Origin: Engraulis encrasicolus
Lineage: Eukaryota; Chordata; Actinopteri; Clupeiformes; Engraulidae
Direction: 5' to 3'
DNA: 64,000 bases
Assembly (NCBI RefSeq): GCF_034702125.1
Contig: NW_026945709.1
Location: 671,967-735,966 of the forward strand
The notes under the pieces were generated by a model. The model did not search any database and was not told the DNA's origin. It worked only from the letters and a program-made list of their open reading frames with translations. Below, piece by piece: positions 1 to 12,394 of the stretch (the first letter of the stretch is position 1; every line of letters starts with the position of its first letter). Position numbers and translations under genes: made by a program.

Positions 1-26
1 TGTAAACACCTTACCCCAAATATTAA

Positions 27-598
27 CCCTATTCAGACTGGGCTTTTTCGGCATTCCTGGGCTTGGGGGGGGCGGGGGGGGGGCTCTTTTGACCCCCCCC
101 TCATAACTCATGAACGGAATACAGTATCACTACGAAACTTGGGGGAGATGATCTACATGTGGACATCTATGAATGACATGATTTTTGTGTAATTATCTGG
201 TATTATGACGTCATTATGACATCATTATCTTATTATGCCCAAAATATCGTCATAATGGATTTTCCAACAAATTTAGGTAATGCACTTAAATTTTAATGAT
301 TTTATGCTTCAAACCACTTAAATGCTCACAAAGTTGTCTGATGCTAATGGAAATAACAAAAAATATGAAAAAATATGGCGTCATAGATATGGTAAAGTGA
401 TTTTTGGTCAGACATGCCTGTCAGAAAACCGTTGCCATGGCAACGGCAAAAATGATAAACCTAATCTTTCGGTACCTAACTGTAGCCAACTAAATGTTAG
501 GAAAAGTCACAAAGTTTCGTAGTCATAGCTTAAGTCGTTAAGGAATTATACAACAGTTGGTGCGGGCACTTTTAGCCCCCCCCCCAGTCTGGATAGGG
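27..598. mobile_element. piggyBac-type MITE with TTAA duplications
   Basis: The ends are inverted copies, CCCTATTCAGACTGGG on the left and CCCAGTCTGGATAGGG on the right, with one mismatch. TTAA lies directly outside each end (23-26 and 599-602). TTAA plus a CCC terminus is the signature of the piggyBac superfamily. The second inner repeat (ACGAAACTT near 135, AAGTTTCGT near 512) is also inverted. The 572-bp interior has no long open frame, so this is a non-autonomous derivative. Poly-G/poly-C runs near 66-110 and 576-585 make the ends hard to sequence. Confidence 0.8.
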
Positions 599-602
599 TT
601 AA

Positions 603-1214
603 TGATTCTCCTAATGCTGGCTGTTGAATGTATTCAGACGAATTGGAGAGAATTCTACAACGTCCACAAAATCAGAGTGCTACTTGTACTCTTTGTGCTA
701 TTTGTACTATTTCTGCTCTGTTCATAAAGGCCGCACTACAACAGCCTCATATGTGGGGTAGCCTACTTAAGTAATGTACACAACTTGTAGGCCTACAGTA
801 AATCAGTAGCCATTTCGCATCTTTCTCTCTCTAATCTTTCTCATTTTTGGCTCTCTGATCTCTGGTTCCTGCCTCTCCCTCCACTTTTCATACCTGGTAG
901 CACATCAGGCATTCTTTCTCCATGGTTATCGGACGCTGAATATTGAAACACTGGTGGTGAAAAGGAGTGCAGTGGGTGTTCTCTCGTACTCTCCACTTTT
1001 GGCAGGTGTTGCTTTGACATATTTCTCTATTTCTCTTTCTCTCTTTATTTCGCCACAGTATTTCTTTTTTTCTTTCTCTCTTTCTCTCTCTCATTTACTT
1101 CACAGCCTGCTGCCTCTCCATTTGAATAAGAGGCCTGTCAGATGCATCCCATCAGGTAGCAGCCACTTCAGCCTCTTCATGTGTTTCAGAAAGACTGTCA
1201 TTTTCCCCAAGTCA
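603..1214. other. No gene recognised; pyrimidine-rich intergenic DNA
   Basis: The + strand is rich in CT runs from about 815 to 1100. Open frames here come from low-complexity TTTCTCTC tracts. One exact GTAGGCCTAC decamer sits near 788. Confidence 0.6.
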
Positions 1215-1262
1215 GGTGTGTGTGTGTGTGTGTGCGTGTGCGTGCGCGTGCATGTTTGTGTG
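1215..1262. repeat. (TG)n microsatellite with CG interruptions
   Basis: An alternating TG tract passes into GTGCGTGCGCGTG, a purine-pyrimidine alternation. The overlapping frames encode only VCVC or THTH runs and are not genes. Confidence 0.9.
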
Positions 1263-1514
1263 CGTGCCTGGAGAGAGAAAGACAGATGTACAGACAGATA
1301 GATGGGGTGAGTGGTGTCGAAGAGTAGGATGAAGATGAGGTGGGTGATAAATGACACAGGTGCCATTAAGGTTTTTTGGAGTCACCAAATTGTGTGCTGA
1401 ACTGACTGGTTGGAGAATGCTTCATGCGTTTGCAGTGGAGAGGTGAGAAGAGAGAGAAAGGAGAGGGAGGAGTGAACAGAAAATGAGAGATAGAGAATAA
1501 ACAAAGATAGATAG

Positions 1515-1517
<3 letters not shown>
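1263..1517. other. Purine-rich DNA beside the (GA)n tract
   Basis: GAGA-rich sequence without a recognisable gene. It probably shares its origin with the adjoining microsatellite. Confidence 0.5.

Positions 1518-1600
<83 letters not shown>
1518..1600. repeat. (GA)n microsatellite, about 83 bp
   Basis: Uninterrupted GA dinucleotides. Three overlapping minus-strand frames through it encode SLSL runs and are artefacts. Confidence 0.95.
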
Positions 1601-1605
<5 letters not shown>

Positions 1606-3501
1606 GAGGAGTGAACAAAAAATGAGGGACAGAACAAACAAGGAGAGATAGACTGAGAAATAAAGAGGTGAGGTGATCTGTGACACCAGATATTTTCTGG
1701 TTGAGGGATTGAGAGAATAAAATGGGTAAGCAAAGCAGAGAGAAATTAATAGAGCAAAAGGAGGAGGACGAGGAGGAGTAGATGAGAGTGATTTGATTAC
1801 TGGGGAAGAAGCTGATGAGGAAGAAAAGAAATGAAATAGAGGACTGTTTAAATCCCAGGTCAATTAGCTTTAACATTTCATCTTAAATGATTCCAACAGC
1901 GTAACACTTGCAGCCACACTCATAAGACATCATCACAGCGAAACAGAGAGAGAAAGAAAATAATTGAGAGAGTCCGCAGGGGTGAAAGAAAGAGAAAGGA
2001 AAAGAGAAGTGCTGTTGATGGAGCAGTATGTGAATCTATGCTGAAGTGAAAATAGCCAAGTGTAAATGAAAGGAAAGCAAATGTGTTAGAAAAAAATATG
2101 TTAGTCTTCCTTTGATTGTCTTGCTGTGACCAACGTTTTGTGAGTGCTGCGTTGAGTGAGTGTTTGTAAACTTAGTGCTATTTTTCTATGTTCATACAAT
2201 CATTTTTTGCAAAGATTTGGTTTGGGGCTTTTTTATTTTATTCTGATGCACAATTGATAGGGCTTTTGGTTGAAGAGGTTTTTTTTAAAACCCTGGTGCC
2301 CAACTGTTGGACTTTAAGATGAGTTTTTGCCCTGTCAAGAGGAGTTTTTGTCTGGACTGTTTCACTGAATGAACTCATGCTTGTGACCAAAATTGATCAG
2401 CACTCTCCAGATTTTTCTCTGCTATTGGGTCCCTTTTATAGTGTTCCTGATAAACCCATTCCAGGTGCACTACCGTACAAAGTAACCACTTGCGCTTGTG
2501 ATTTTGGGTATGGAGAGAACAGCTTTGTAGAAACACATTAGTAACCTATGTTTCTTTTATTACCTTGAAGCTTTCAGGTATTAAAAATAGATTAATTAAG
2601 CCTGGCCCCATTACAAAATGATGGCATTGGAAAGTCATCAACAACACAATCTCATCCAAACCAAGGCCATTACCTCTTCCTAGTGAAAACCTTGTCCTGC
2701 GTTTCATTCATAATGAGTTATAAATAGGTTTTATGTGTTCACATTTTCTTCAGAAAATGGGCTTTGCATCATTATCATTTCTGTTCATATGTTCAGCATG
2801 CTGTAGAATTACATGGAATGTTACCATGAAAAAAAAGAAAATTAATACAGGTAGCTTGTTCAGTTAATTAACTTTCCAATAGCAAAAAGAATGAGCATAA
2901 AAGATAAAAAGGGAGCACAATATAAAGAAAGAGAGAGAGAAAAAAAGAGACTGGACATCATTGCACTTGGTTGTTGGCTGCTGGCTGTTGGCTGGTTTGC
3001 CCAGTTAGAGTTGGCATAGCACGCTAACTTGACAAAGAGGCTTTGCAAAGCTCAGCTTCCCCCCAGGCTCACTCATCACACACATGTGCAAGGATTAGCA
3101 CTTTAACACATTACAGCCACGAGTGTGTAAACAATGCTCTCACTCTATGCAAATACAATGCAATGCTAATGCATATTCATTGGCACAGAACATTTACTTA
3201 TTAGGTTCTCTGGCATTGTTTCAGAACACTGTTCAGAGCTTCACAGCGTTCAGAGATGTCATCTGTAAGAAGTAGTTAAATTACTTTCACTCTGCTAATT
3301 TAATTAGGCCTATATGATCCACACCAGGAAGTGCAGTACAAGGTCTTGTTTTTGTTGTTGTTGTTTAGTGCACAATCGAGTTTGGGTCATGCTGCCACAC
3401 CAACAAATATGTAAAAATAAAGCTAAGATAAGATTCTGCTCCATACTGAAGATGTGTTACGTGTTTGCATATGAAAATAAAATACCCTTCCTTTATCAGC
3501 C
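1601..3501. other. No feature recognised
   Basis: AT-rich non-coding DNA with no frame resembling a protein family, no inverted repeat with target duplication seen by eye, and no tRNA-like fold noticed. Confidence 0.5.
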
Positions 3502-3660
3502 TGATCTCCAAAAATTCCGTGCTCCTGGACACGGATGTTAAGGACACAAAATCTGTGTCCAGGAGCACGGATTTTGCCAAAATTCTGTGCTCCTGGACAC
3601 GGAATTGTTTTCTGTGCTCCTGGACACGGAATTGTTTTCTGTGCTCCTGGACACGGAAGT
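3502..3660. repeat. Dyad-rich repeat built on CCGTGCTCCTGGACACGG, copy 1
   Basis: The block opens with two inverted units (CCGTGCTCCTGGACACGG, then CCGTGTCCAGGAGCACGG as its reverse complement) and continues with direct copies about 27 bp apart ending near 3659. Each unit starts with CCGTG and ends with CACGG, so single units can also pair. The same about 95-bp arrangement occurs inverted at 5490-5584, which shows it is a dispersed repeat. Class unknown; a fold-back MITE or minisatellite are both possible. Confidence 0.75.
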
Positions 3661-3713
3661 GCTTTCTCTAGGCTATTACCACAGCACTGTGTTATCTCTA
3701 TCATTAGAAAATA

Positions 3714-5144
3714 CAAACCCCAACTCCGGTGAAGTTGGGACGTTTGGTAAACAGTGAATAAAATCAAAATGCTATAATTTTCAAAACATTCAATCTATTC
3801 ATTTGATGTAGAATAGTGAAAAGACAACATTAAGTGTTAGAATCGAGAATGTTTTGGGGGACATATGTACTCATTTCTAATTTGATAAATGCAACACGTC
3901 TCAAAAGAGTTGGGACGGGGACAATAAAAGGCAGCAAATGTCGAGGAAGACTAAAAACAAAACAAAAGACAACACTTAACAGTTAAATACATTAACCGAT
4001 GAGATGATTTTATATAAAAACAGTGTTAATTCCTATCTTGGACATGATTTCACCAGCTTAAATGGTGGGTGTATTCCTTGTCATGTTTCCTTTCTGTAGT
4101 GCTTACAGTGTGACAGGTCTTGACCAAAAGCCCACCATTTTATCACCTGCTGGTCCTTATGATGGAGCCAAACTGTTAAAACATAGTAGAGAATGCAATT
4201 TGACCTTACTATGTGGCAGTAATCGAAGATCTCCCTTCAAAATATAATGCATGAGTGGCTTTTCATGCTGTTTAAAACCCATTTATACCATTCAGCACTG
4301 TATTTAACTCTACAGATGAGTGAGAACATCTTAACCAATGTACTACTGCACCTGCATGCCATCAAGGAGGCTTACTTTTGAAGTTAGCACTAACACAAGT
4401 TGGATGGTCCATTTTCACTGTAGCACAGGATGTGCAATGGTCTATTGTTGTCAAAAAGAATGGACTTCTGCTGACTTCTGTAAGCAAAGGACAGTTCCCA
4501 TGTCTTCTGGGTCTATTTCAAGTGAGCTCAGGTGCTTAGGAGAATGTTACACCCCTGTATCATTTGCACGCATTAAGCATTCTTAATATGGTCAATTTTC
4601 AATAGCTCTAATTCCTGGAGTGCTAGAGTGAGACTACAGCCAATATATATTTCATGATGACATGATATGTTATGATGTCATATATTTCAATGATTTTAAT
4701 AACAAAAATATGTCTTATATACACTCAATCGTGGTAAATCAAAGGGAATTCAAAAATGTATGTGATAACTATGGTAATTATTCCCTTTGCATCTTTAATT
4801 CTGAGTGACTCAGCCTCTCTGTGATGATCTTATACCTGGACACCTATATTGTCCGTCAGTACAATTCATTTTGAAATGTTCTTCTTTGTTGTTTTATCTT
4901 ATTTGGATGTTTACTAAATTTCACTGATCCCCGTCCCAACTTGTTTGAGACGTGTTGCATTTATCAAATTAGAAATGAGTACATATGTCCCCCAAAACAA
5001 TATTTTTTCTCGGTTTTAACACTTAATATGTTGTCTTTTCACTATTCTCCATCTAATGAATAGATTGAATGTTTTGAAAATGATAGCATTTTGATTTTAT
5101 TCACTGTTTACCAAACGTCCCAACTTCACCGGAGTTGGGGTTTG
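3714..5144. mobile_element. Tc1/mariner-like element, copy 1 (non-autonomous)
   Basis: The ends are CAAACCCCAACTCC and GGAGTTGGGGTTTG, each flanked by TA (3712-3713 and 5145-5146). The inverted termini continue for about 120 bp, and a second inverted block follows (GAGTTGGGACGGGGA near 3909, CCCCGTCCCAACTTGTTTGAGACG near 4928 shortened here to its core). The design matches teleost TA-target Tc1/mariner elements whose ends start ACAAACCCC, possibly the ISRm11-like group; that name is from memory. The interior has only short broken frames. A same-orientation copy of nearly equal length lies at 32009-33454. Confidence 0.8.
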
Positions 5145-5146
5145 TA

Positions 5147-5489
5147 CATACCAAATGCTAATCCTAAACAAAATAATGCTATAGCAATTTAAGTTGTGCC
5201 CTGACCAAAACATTCCCTAACCTTAACCTGTCATTAAAGACATATTTTTGAGAAATACCTTTTCCAGTTGGTTGCTAGGCTTTCAAATTCATATTATCAA
5301 TGAAAGAATACTAGCTGTGCCCAGACCAAAACAATCCCTAACCCTAACCTGTCAGTAAGAAATGTTTTTTTTTTAGACAAAATATTTGAAATTAGAAAAA
5401 TCCTGACAAAACACAAGACTGTGGAAACATAGATCTGTGGGAGTATAGAGAGCACTTCTGTGTGTCCATCGTGGAAAATAATTATCTTT
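5147..5489. other. Short direct repeats, otherwise unassigned
   Basis: The phrase CCCTAACC(T/C)TAACCTGTCA occurs near 5214 and 5336, about 120 bp apart, each after a GACCAAAAC stretch. No coding signal. Confidence 0.5.
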
Positions 5490-5584
5490 CCAGGAGCACG
5501 GAATTTTGGCAAAATCCGTGCTCCTGGACACGGATTTTGTGTCTTTAACATCCGTGTCCAAGATCACGGAATTTTTGGAGATCA
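5490..5584. repeat. Dyad-rich CTCCTGGACACGG repeat, copy 2, inverted
   Basis: The reverse complement of this segment matches 3502-3600 almost base for base, from TGATCTCC to CTCCTGG. The two copies flank the Tc1/mariner-like element in opposite orientation. Confidence 0.75.
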
Positions 5585-5938
5585 TGTTGCCTTTATACAG
5601 TAGGTGTGACATGTTAACAAGTGGAAAAGACCAAAGAGTTGAAATCAAGGCTTAAACAAAAACCTGAGGCTCGTGTATCCATGAAATTTAAAAGAACCTC
5701 CGAGATTCGTGAAATTAAGTGATAGTATACAGGTCATGTTCTTGGCAGTAGGTACCCCTACAGTATATCATGTAGGCCTAGAGTTTGCCATATCCAACAT
5801 GGAAATCACCAAAGTCAAAGTTGAAATGGGACTCTAGTCTATACGCATCATCCCTCAGCTTGCAAATGTGTCACAGTGGGATAAACATCAATTCGAGAGA
5901 GAAGCTGGATCATACAGCTTAAAAAAACTCGCCTACTT

Positions 5939-5939
<1 letters not shown>
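5585..5939. other. No feature recognised
   Basis: Unassigned non-coding DNA ending at an AC microsatellite. Confidence 0.5.
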
Positions 5940-5976
<37 letters not shown>

Positions 5977-6184
5977 ACGCACACACAGACACACACACTG
6001 GATGGATGGATGGTAAATGCGGCAGTGCTCAACTGAGTGCTCAGCAGGGACCGTCGGCTTCTATTGATATTTGCATGCGGTTCTTTAAAGAGCCTAAAAT
6101 GTAATATGATCACCACATCGTGTTCAAGCTCTCTGGGCCAACACACACATTATGCACACACACACACACACACGCGCACGCGCA

Positions 6185-6245
<61 letters not shown>
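5940..6245. repeat. Two (AC)n microsatellites
   Basis: AC runs at 5940-5998 and 6153-6245, the second including ACGCGC interruptions. The 150 bp between them are unassigned. THTH and VCVC frames over them are not genes. Confidence 0.9.
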
Positions 6246-6252
<7 letters not shown>

Positions 6253-6279
6253 TAATGTGATCGATCAGTCTAGGACATC

Positions 6280-6480
6280 TGCATTAGAGTAGAGTAGTTT
6301 ATTTGTCACATACAAAGCCATAACCAAGGTTACAGCTTGTAGTGAAATGACGGTTCTGGTACAACTCCACACCGTGCAGAGATCATAAGACTTAAAATGT
6401 GAACATAAATACACACATTAAATAAATAAGCAGTATAGAAAATGTCCATAGATGTCAGATTGTCCATAGATGTGTCGATC
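6280..6480. repeat. Possible LINE or SINE tail
   Basis: The stretch GTTTATTTGTCACATACAAA followed by TTACAGCTTGTAGTGAAATG resembles the conserved 3' tails of fish non-LTR elements, read in reverse. CCATAGATGTCAGATTGTCCATAGATG at its end is a short tandem. Family not identified. Confidence 0.3.
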
Positions 6481-6796
6481 GAGGCGAGAGTTGGACGCGT
6501 CGCTTTACAAAGCAGACAGCTGTGCGGTGTCCGAGGCTCCGGGTGGATACGGTGCTAGATGAGATGAGACTAGGCTACATCGCGGGTGGCAAAACTGCAT
6601 GCTCTCACCCCACGCTATAGGCAACATTGTGATGGTCCCCATTCATCTGGTGTCCGTGACCTCTTGTAGTCAGTAGTGCAAGGCTTGTCGGGATGACATT
6701 GTTTCTCTGCCAGGCCGGTTGGTAGGCTATGCGCATTCTGATCTCCATGGAGTTCCGTTGCGCTGCGGTGATCCGACAACATCGATTTGGATTAAG

Positions 6797-6798
<2 letters not shown>
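6481..6798. other. No feature recognised
   Basis: Moderately GC-rich non-coding DNA between repeats. Confidence 0.5.

Positions 6799-6869
<71 letters not shown>
6799..6869. repeat. (TG)n microsatellite
   Basis: Uninterrupted TG dinucleotides, about 70 bp. Confidence 0.95.
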
Positions 6870-6870
<1 letters not shown>

Positions 6871-6979
6871 TTATGAACATCCTTTTTCACAGTGTTTTGG
6901 TGAAGGCCCATAGCCACAGTGCACACTGCAGAATTGGTTAGTTGAAATTTCCTCTGGGTCATGTCATGGTTCAGCTAAA

Positions 6980-6980
6980 N
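6980..6980. other. Undetermined base (N)
   Basis: The only ambiguous base in the window. Confidence 1.
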
Positions 6981-7149
6981 CCTTTGTGAATATGAAAAAT
7001 TCTATTGTTCTGTTTCCTTCTTTCCTTCCAGATATGTTACACATGTCTTTTGTTATATCTCAAATTAAACAAAAAAGGTTTGCCCGGCCTCAATGTCTAG
7101 AAAATTCACCACATTTCATGTCACTATTTTGTCCCCTTTTTTATTCATG

Positions 7150-7285
7150 TTTAAACAGACACTTTTGCACTCTGTAGTTGGACAGGTGCATAGGATTTTG
7201 CCAGTGAGGTTACCAATTAAGTGTAATAAAAATCCTGTATACTGTCCATTCCACCATCAAACTTAAATACAATGTTTTCTTCTTC
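7150..7285. repeat. Dispersed repeat shared with 51628-51755
   Basis: About 125 bp (ACACTTTTGCAC through CTGTCCATTCCACC and CAAACTTAAATACAA) aligns with 51630-51755 in the same orientation, at roughly 75 per cent by eye. The other copy continues into a segment resembling a Penelope-like 3' end, so this may be a fragment of the same kind of element. Confidence 0.55.
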
Positions 7286-7962
7286 AGGTAAGGATGATCA
7301 CCATAAAGTCATCATTCAACCATGGCAATCAAAGCTAGTTGAAGTGGACAGGTAATACCAGGTCATTTGGAATATATCGCACTGGAGTATAGAACGGTAG
7401 AACAGTAGAATGTATTGTTACCGTAGCTAACTACAGGTTCCATTGGATCGTCTGTTAGCCTGCTATAGCATTGCTGTTATGTGGTCAGCAAGTGTTTTTG
7501 TTGGCGGTTATGTTTTCTAGCTGATTCAATCCCACAGCATGTGTTGTGTTTTCATACTCTTTACCATCCTCAGCAATTTATTGAGGCTGTTATTGACACT
7601 TATTATATGGTTGTGACGTCATCAGTCGAATGCTCCATTCATTTCAACGGGGCTCCCCAACGTTCGCACGTCTGTTATTTTTCGATAACGGACGGGTTGG
7701 TCTATAACAGACCGCTGTCAATGGCAACAAGACTTTTCACTGCTAAAGCGACTTTTCAACAAGACTGTAATCAGCTGCTGTGATAGACAACACCTGTTGT
7801 CCTGGCTACCTAGCTGTTAGCGGTGTTCCACAACGGCACTGTTTTGTTTTGCGCAGCAAATCTTTTGACATTAAAAACTATAATAGACTTCACATTAAAT
7901 AGGCCTAAAGAAATGTCCCCGCCATGTGTGAATCATTTAAGTATATCCATATAATAAGCGGG
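7286..7962. other. Unassigned; outer part of a possible fold-back element
   Basis: No gene recognised. GACTTCACATTAA near 7886 is the reverse complement of TTAATGTGAAG near 8109, so the small palindrome at 7963-8101 may belong to a larger inverted-repeat element. Confidence 0.4.
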
Positions 7963-8101
7963 TTAACTTTCGGCGAGTCGGTCGCTTTGTGGAATAGCAG
8001 CACTTCAGAGAGAACAAGACCCCTCCGCTCCGCGTCGGGGTCTAAAGATTCTCTCTGTCGTGCTGCTATTCCACGGTAGCGAACTTCTCGCCGAACGTTA
8101 A
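7963..8101. repeat. Fold-back MITE-like palindrome with TTAA at both ends
   Basis: TTAACTTTCGGCGAG on the left pairs with CTCGCCGAACGTTAA on the right. Inside, GTGGAATAGCAGCAC pairs with GTGCTGCTATTCCAC, and GACCCC with GGGGTC around a GC-rich loop. I infer a short non-autonomous inverted-repeat element. Confidence 0.6.
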
Positions 8102-8349
8102 CCCTTACTTAATGTGAAGGAAAGTACTCAACCTGGTGTATCGTGGGATTTTCATTATTCTTGTTAGAGTTTTTGCTCCCAAATCAGGATCTTGTTATCT
8201 GCCAGTTAGTCAGTAAAAGTCTATTTTCTATTTCGTAGAGAGCATAGTTGCTTAGCGTAATGTCTCTCCAGGTTGTTTTTCACCGCTAGACCGTAGCCCC
8301 TTAATGCGCGCTGTACCTCCAGTGGCACGCTGTAATAGTCATTGAAATG

Positions 8350-9165
8350 TACGGTGGCCCATTAGTGACACGGAGGACTTTTTTTTGGAGGGGGGAATGT
8401 ATGCACTGGAGACTAACACCTTTGCGAGATAACGCAAATCTTTTGCGAGATAACGCAAACCATTTGCGAGATAACGCAAATCTTTTGCGTGATAATGCAA
8501 ATATTTTTGCGAGATAACGCAAATTAAAACTTACATCTGCGGGTTCACCACTTTGATTTGCAGCACACTTTTTGGTCACCGGGGGGCAGTCTGAACCAAC
8601 ACGAGTACGGCTTTGACACACCACAGCTGTAGGGGTAGGCTATTCAATTCACTACTGTTGTTGGATAACAGCGAGAGGGATGCTGACAGTCAAAAACATT
8701 ACTACCGCTGGAAGGACGTGCGATGATACCGTTATTTTATCCATTGTTTTATGTTAAATAAACAACATATTTTAAGAGACACCGTAGCACTTTGCTTTGC
8801 GCACGGACACAAGGGGGAATAGGATTTTTTGGACGACACGTGTCTGCACTGCAGAAGCATGACAGAATTAAGGAGGACAGTCGGGACGACTGTTACTGAA
8901 CGGTTATTTTCAAAGATTATGAAGCATATGAAGATCATTTTGTCATATCAAGACCCACATGTGAATTATGTAGGCTAATTTTAACATTGGCCTCGATGTT
9001 GAAGTCGTTTGTTGTGGTTCTCCCCTTTTAATGTAGGCTATAGGCTAAATCAAGGCTATCACAGCCATGCAGAGAGCTTAGACCTGTAACAACCCCGACA
9101 TTTGGAACTATCCAAAGTGGGCATTCATGGTTAATAGTTTTCTCAGACAGACTTGGATTGGATTG
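8350..9165. repeat. Left inverted arm of the 8350-13279 element
   Basis: Shared blocks with the right arm include GGGGGGCAGTCTGAACCAAC, GCGAGAGGGATGCTGACAGT, AACAATGGATAAAATAACGG (as complement), GGACGACACGTGTCTGCA and GCCCACTTTGGATAGTTCC (as complement). Similarity fades after GTCAGACTTGGATT-like sequence near 9165. Confidence 0.8.
8421..8523. repeat. Five TTTGCGAGATAACGCAAA repeats, left arm
   Basis: Units of 18 bp are spaced about 20-23 bp apart, and each is an imperfect palindrome (TTTGCG and CGCAAA). The fourth unit is degenerate (GTGATAATGC). Iterated subterminal palindromes in transposons often bind transposase; that role here is inference. Confidence 0.85.
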
Positions 9166-9557
9166 GATCGGATGTCAGACTTGTATTAATTTTTCTTAAC
9201 AGCAGTTAAGTCTGAACCAACACACGTAGCTATATAGGGCCTACGGCTTTGACACACTTCAGAGCAACCGCTGCTGTCATTCATTCTCACGATGTCAACA
9301 ATGCCAGGTAAACAATGGCAAAAAAAGTTTGGGAGCTAGGATAGGAAGGCTATACCAGAGACGATCTAAAATTTAAATTAATTAAATAATATTTGGCTAG
9401 TTATAGACAGTCCGTGACTCTGGGCCGTCGGCAAATAATTAAAATAATAATTACCAATTTCAAACAGATGATTGCACGACTAGGCCACTGAGGGAATTTC
9501 GCCCCCAGAATGTATTTAGACTTCAACTGTTAAACCCAGCAGCACATGTTCGTTGAG

Positions 9558-10280
<723 letters not shown>

Positions 10281-11506
10281 GTCGCCCCCCGTCATAGACC
10301 AAACTCCACGAAATTGTCCCTCTCTCGTGAAGCGAGGCTCTACATGGGCTCGACTCCCCAGCGGCACCACACACATAAACCAAAGGCATAATTGCCACAA
10401 GCACACAAACAATCTGACGGTTCCCTCCGACTCCGAGCAGATTGTGCCAACCTTTTAAAAGCTAAGTTTTAAAACTTCGTGCCAAGTTTTGCCAATTGGT
10501 GCCTACTGATCACATGGCGCACCAACGCACGACAGACTTAATGATAAGGCTTAAAGGTACACATCCCATCATGTTCACTGTGAAAAGGTGATCTCGCCAC
10601 TCTTCACTGATTTTAAACCACTCTTTATTTTGGTGAACTTTATTTGTGAACTTGTGTATTTACTGTGCACCGCGAGGAGCGGGCAGAGCTGGACAGTTGG
10701 ACACACGCACACACACACCGCTCAGTATCACATTCTCCTCTCCAAGTGCGCACGACACTGCTACACGGGAGCGCGCATCGTTGTGGCAGCATTTTCATCG
10801 CGTGATGTCAAGCACTGAAAATGGACATGTGTTGAGTCTGTGGGCAACGATGGGCAATGTTTGTCGATATGATTTGTAACTGGCGTTTTGTTTTGGAAAG
10901 GTCCTGGAGAAATGGTACGGGTCAATTGTGATTGTGTGTCTGCATTGGTTAATTGAATAATTGCCTGCGTAGTGAAGGGTATGTAAAACCCAGCTCATTG
11001 TTGAGAGTGAGCGAGATAGGTGAATCAGCTGTTTACCGGAGTGAGCTGTCTTCAGAAACGTTTGTAAAAAGTAGCTGCTGTTGAGCGCAGGTATTAAGTG
11101 TCAGAAGTTTTGATTTGACTTTGATTTTGTATTGAGTATTTTTAAGTTTCCAGTCCAATTTGGGTTTATGTCTATGTTGCCCACGAGCACATTTTGTTTT
11201 GAGAAAAATAAAAACGCTTCGAAGTTTAATTACGGTTTCCTGATGTGCCATGGAAAATGAAATGGCTGTAGGCCTACCTTTTATAGGCAATATGGTTGTA
11301 TTTTCAGTTAACATTTTCATTGGTGGTGTGCCTTGGCATTTTCCCTCGATAAAAGGTGTGCCATTTCAAAAGAAATTGAAAACCAGTGGTAAACAACGGA
11401 TGGAAATTCTCACGTATGGATGTGCTGTAGAATGGTGGATGAGGTGCATGTGTGTGTGCGCGCGCGTGTGTGCTGGGGGGAGCGCCAGTATGGGTCATAC
11501 TGGTAG
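10281..11506. other. Interior of the 8350-13279 element, no gene recognised
   Basis: No frame shows a transposase or polymerase motif. A short CGCGCGC alternation lies near 11460. Confidence 0.45.
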
Positions 11507-11725
11507 AGCAGTAGTCCTCAACCATTTTTTTTTAACAAAAGCCCCCTGAACCTCATCATAAGCATCCCAATCCCCCCTTGATCCCTCCCAGCGCCCATTG
11601 GTTTTAAAAATATTTAAAATGGACTAATTGCCCCCGATCGCAATAAGCACCAACCCTATCAGCTATCCTTCTCAACTGGCTGTCCAAAGAGGTTATAGCG
11701 CTGACGTTGAGAAATATTAGGGAGC
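11507..11725. mobile_element. Possible decayed hAT-type MITE
   Basis: GCAGTAGTCCTCAACCATTT on the left and CGTTGAGAAATATT on the right resemble CAGTGGTTCTCAACC / GGTTGAGAACCACTG hAT termini, with C-rich sequence between. No clear 8-bp duplication. Confidence 0.3.
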
Positions 11726-11814
11726 GTGTGTGGGGTGCAAAGGATTCTTAACGGGGTGGGCATAGGGGGATATAAGGTGATCAATGAAGGGGTGGGATGG
11801 GAGGGCTATGGCCA

Positions 11815-11840
11815 GTGTGTGTGTGTGTGTGTGTGTGCGT

Positions 11841-11892
<52 letters not shown>
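11815..11892. repeat. (TG)n microsatellite
   Basis: TG run with GCGTGTGCG interruptions. The 155-aa frame that crosses it is not supported otherwise. Confidence 0.9.
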
Positions 11893-11893
<1 letters not shown>

Positions 11894-12394
11894 GCCACAC
11901 CTCAGAAAAACTCGGAGTCTTGTCAGGGTTTTAGTTTGCGCAAGGTTGCGTTAGGCTACGGCCCTTTACGCCCGTTACGCTATGATTTTGGACTGCTTAC
12001 AACAAAGCCAGATCATCAATGCCAGTGCGCTATCGTCCTTTTGCCAAAATTGACAGTTCTCCGTGAATTTTTGAAAGTTGTTAGTCATCTCTGTGAGCTC
12101 TGCGTTAGATTTCAGCGATATCACTCAGTGCTACATGGTCGGAAACCATGGCACCATGGGGCACGTGGCGGTACGAGTTACATCCAAAAGTAATTTGTGT
12201 TCAGTAAAAGCCATCACTGTAAAACTGGTCAACAATTAAAAGCAAATAACTATTTGATTTCCTCCATTTACCTAAGACCCGATGTCACGTATATCAGGAG
12301 GAATTTTCTACCACAGGAAGGACATATGTCGCTTTCTATCCATTGAGCTATACTGCGTGAAGTTCCGTGATCTGCCATCATGTCATGCATTAAG
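11893..12394. other. Interior of the 8350-13279 element, unassigned
   Basis: Non-repetitive sequence with a 155-aa partial frame that shows no family motif. Confidence 0.4.

Noticed and set aside
8421..8523. CRISPR-like array
   Set aside because: Repeats are 18 bp palindromes with 2-5 bp spacers in a eukaryotic transposon arm; there are no unique spacers or cas genes.
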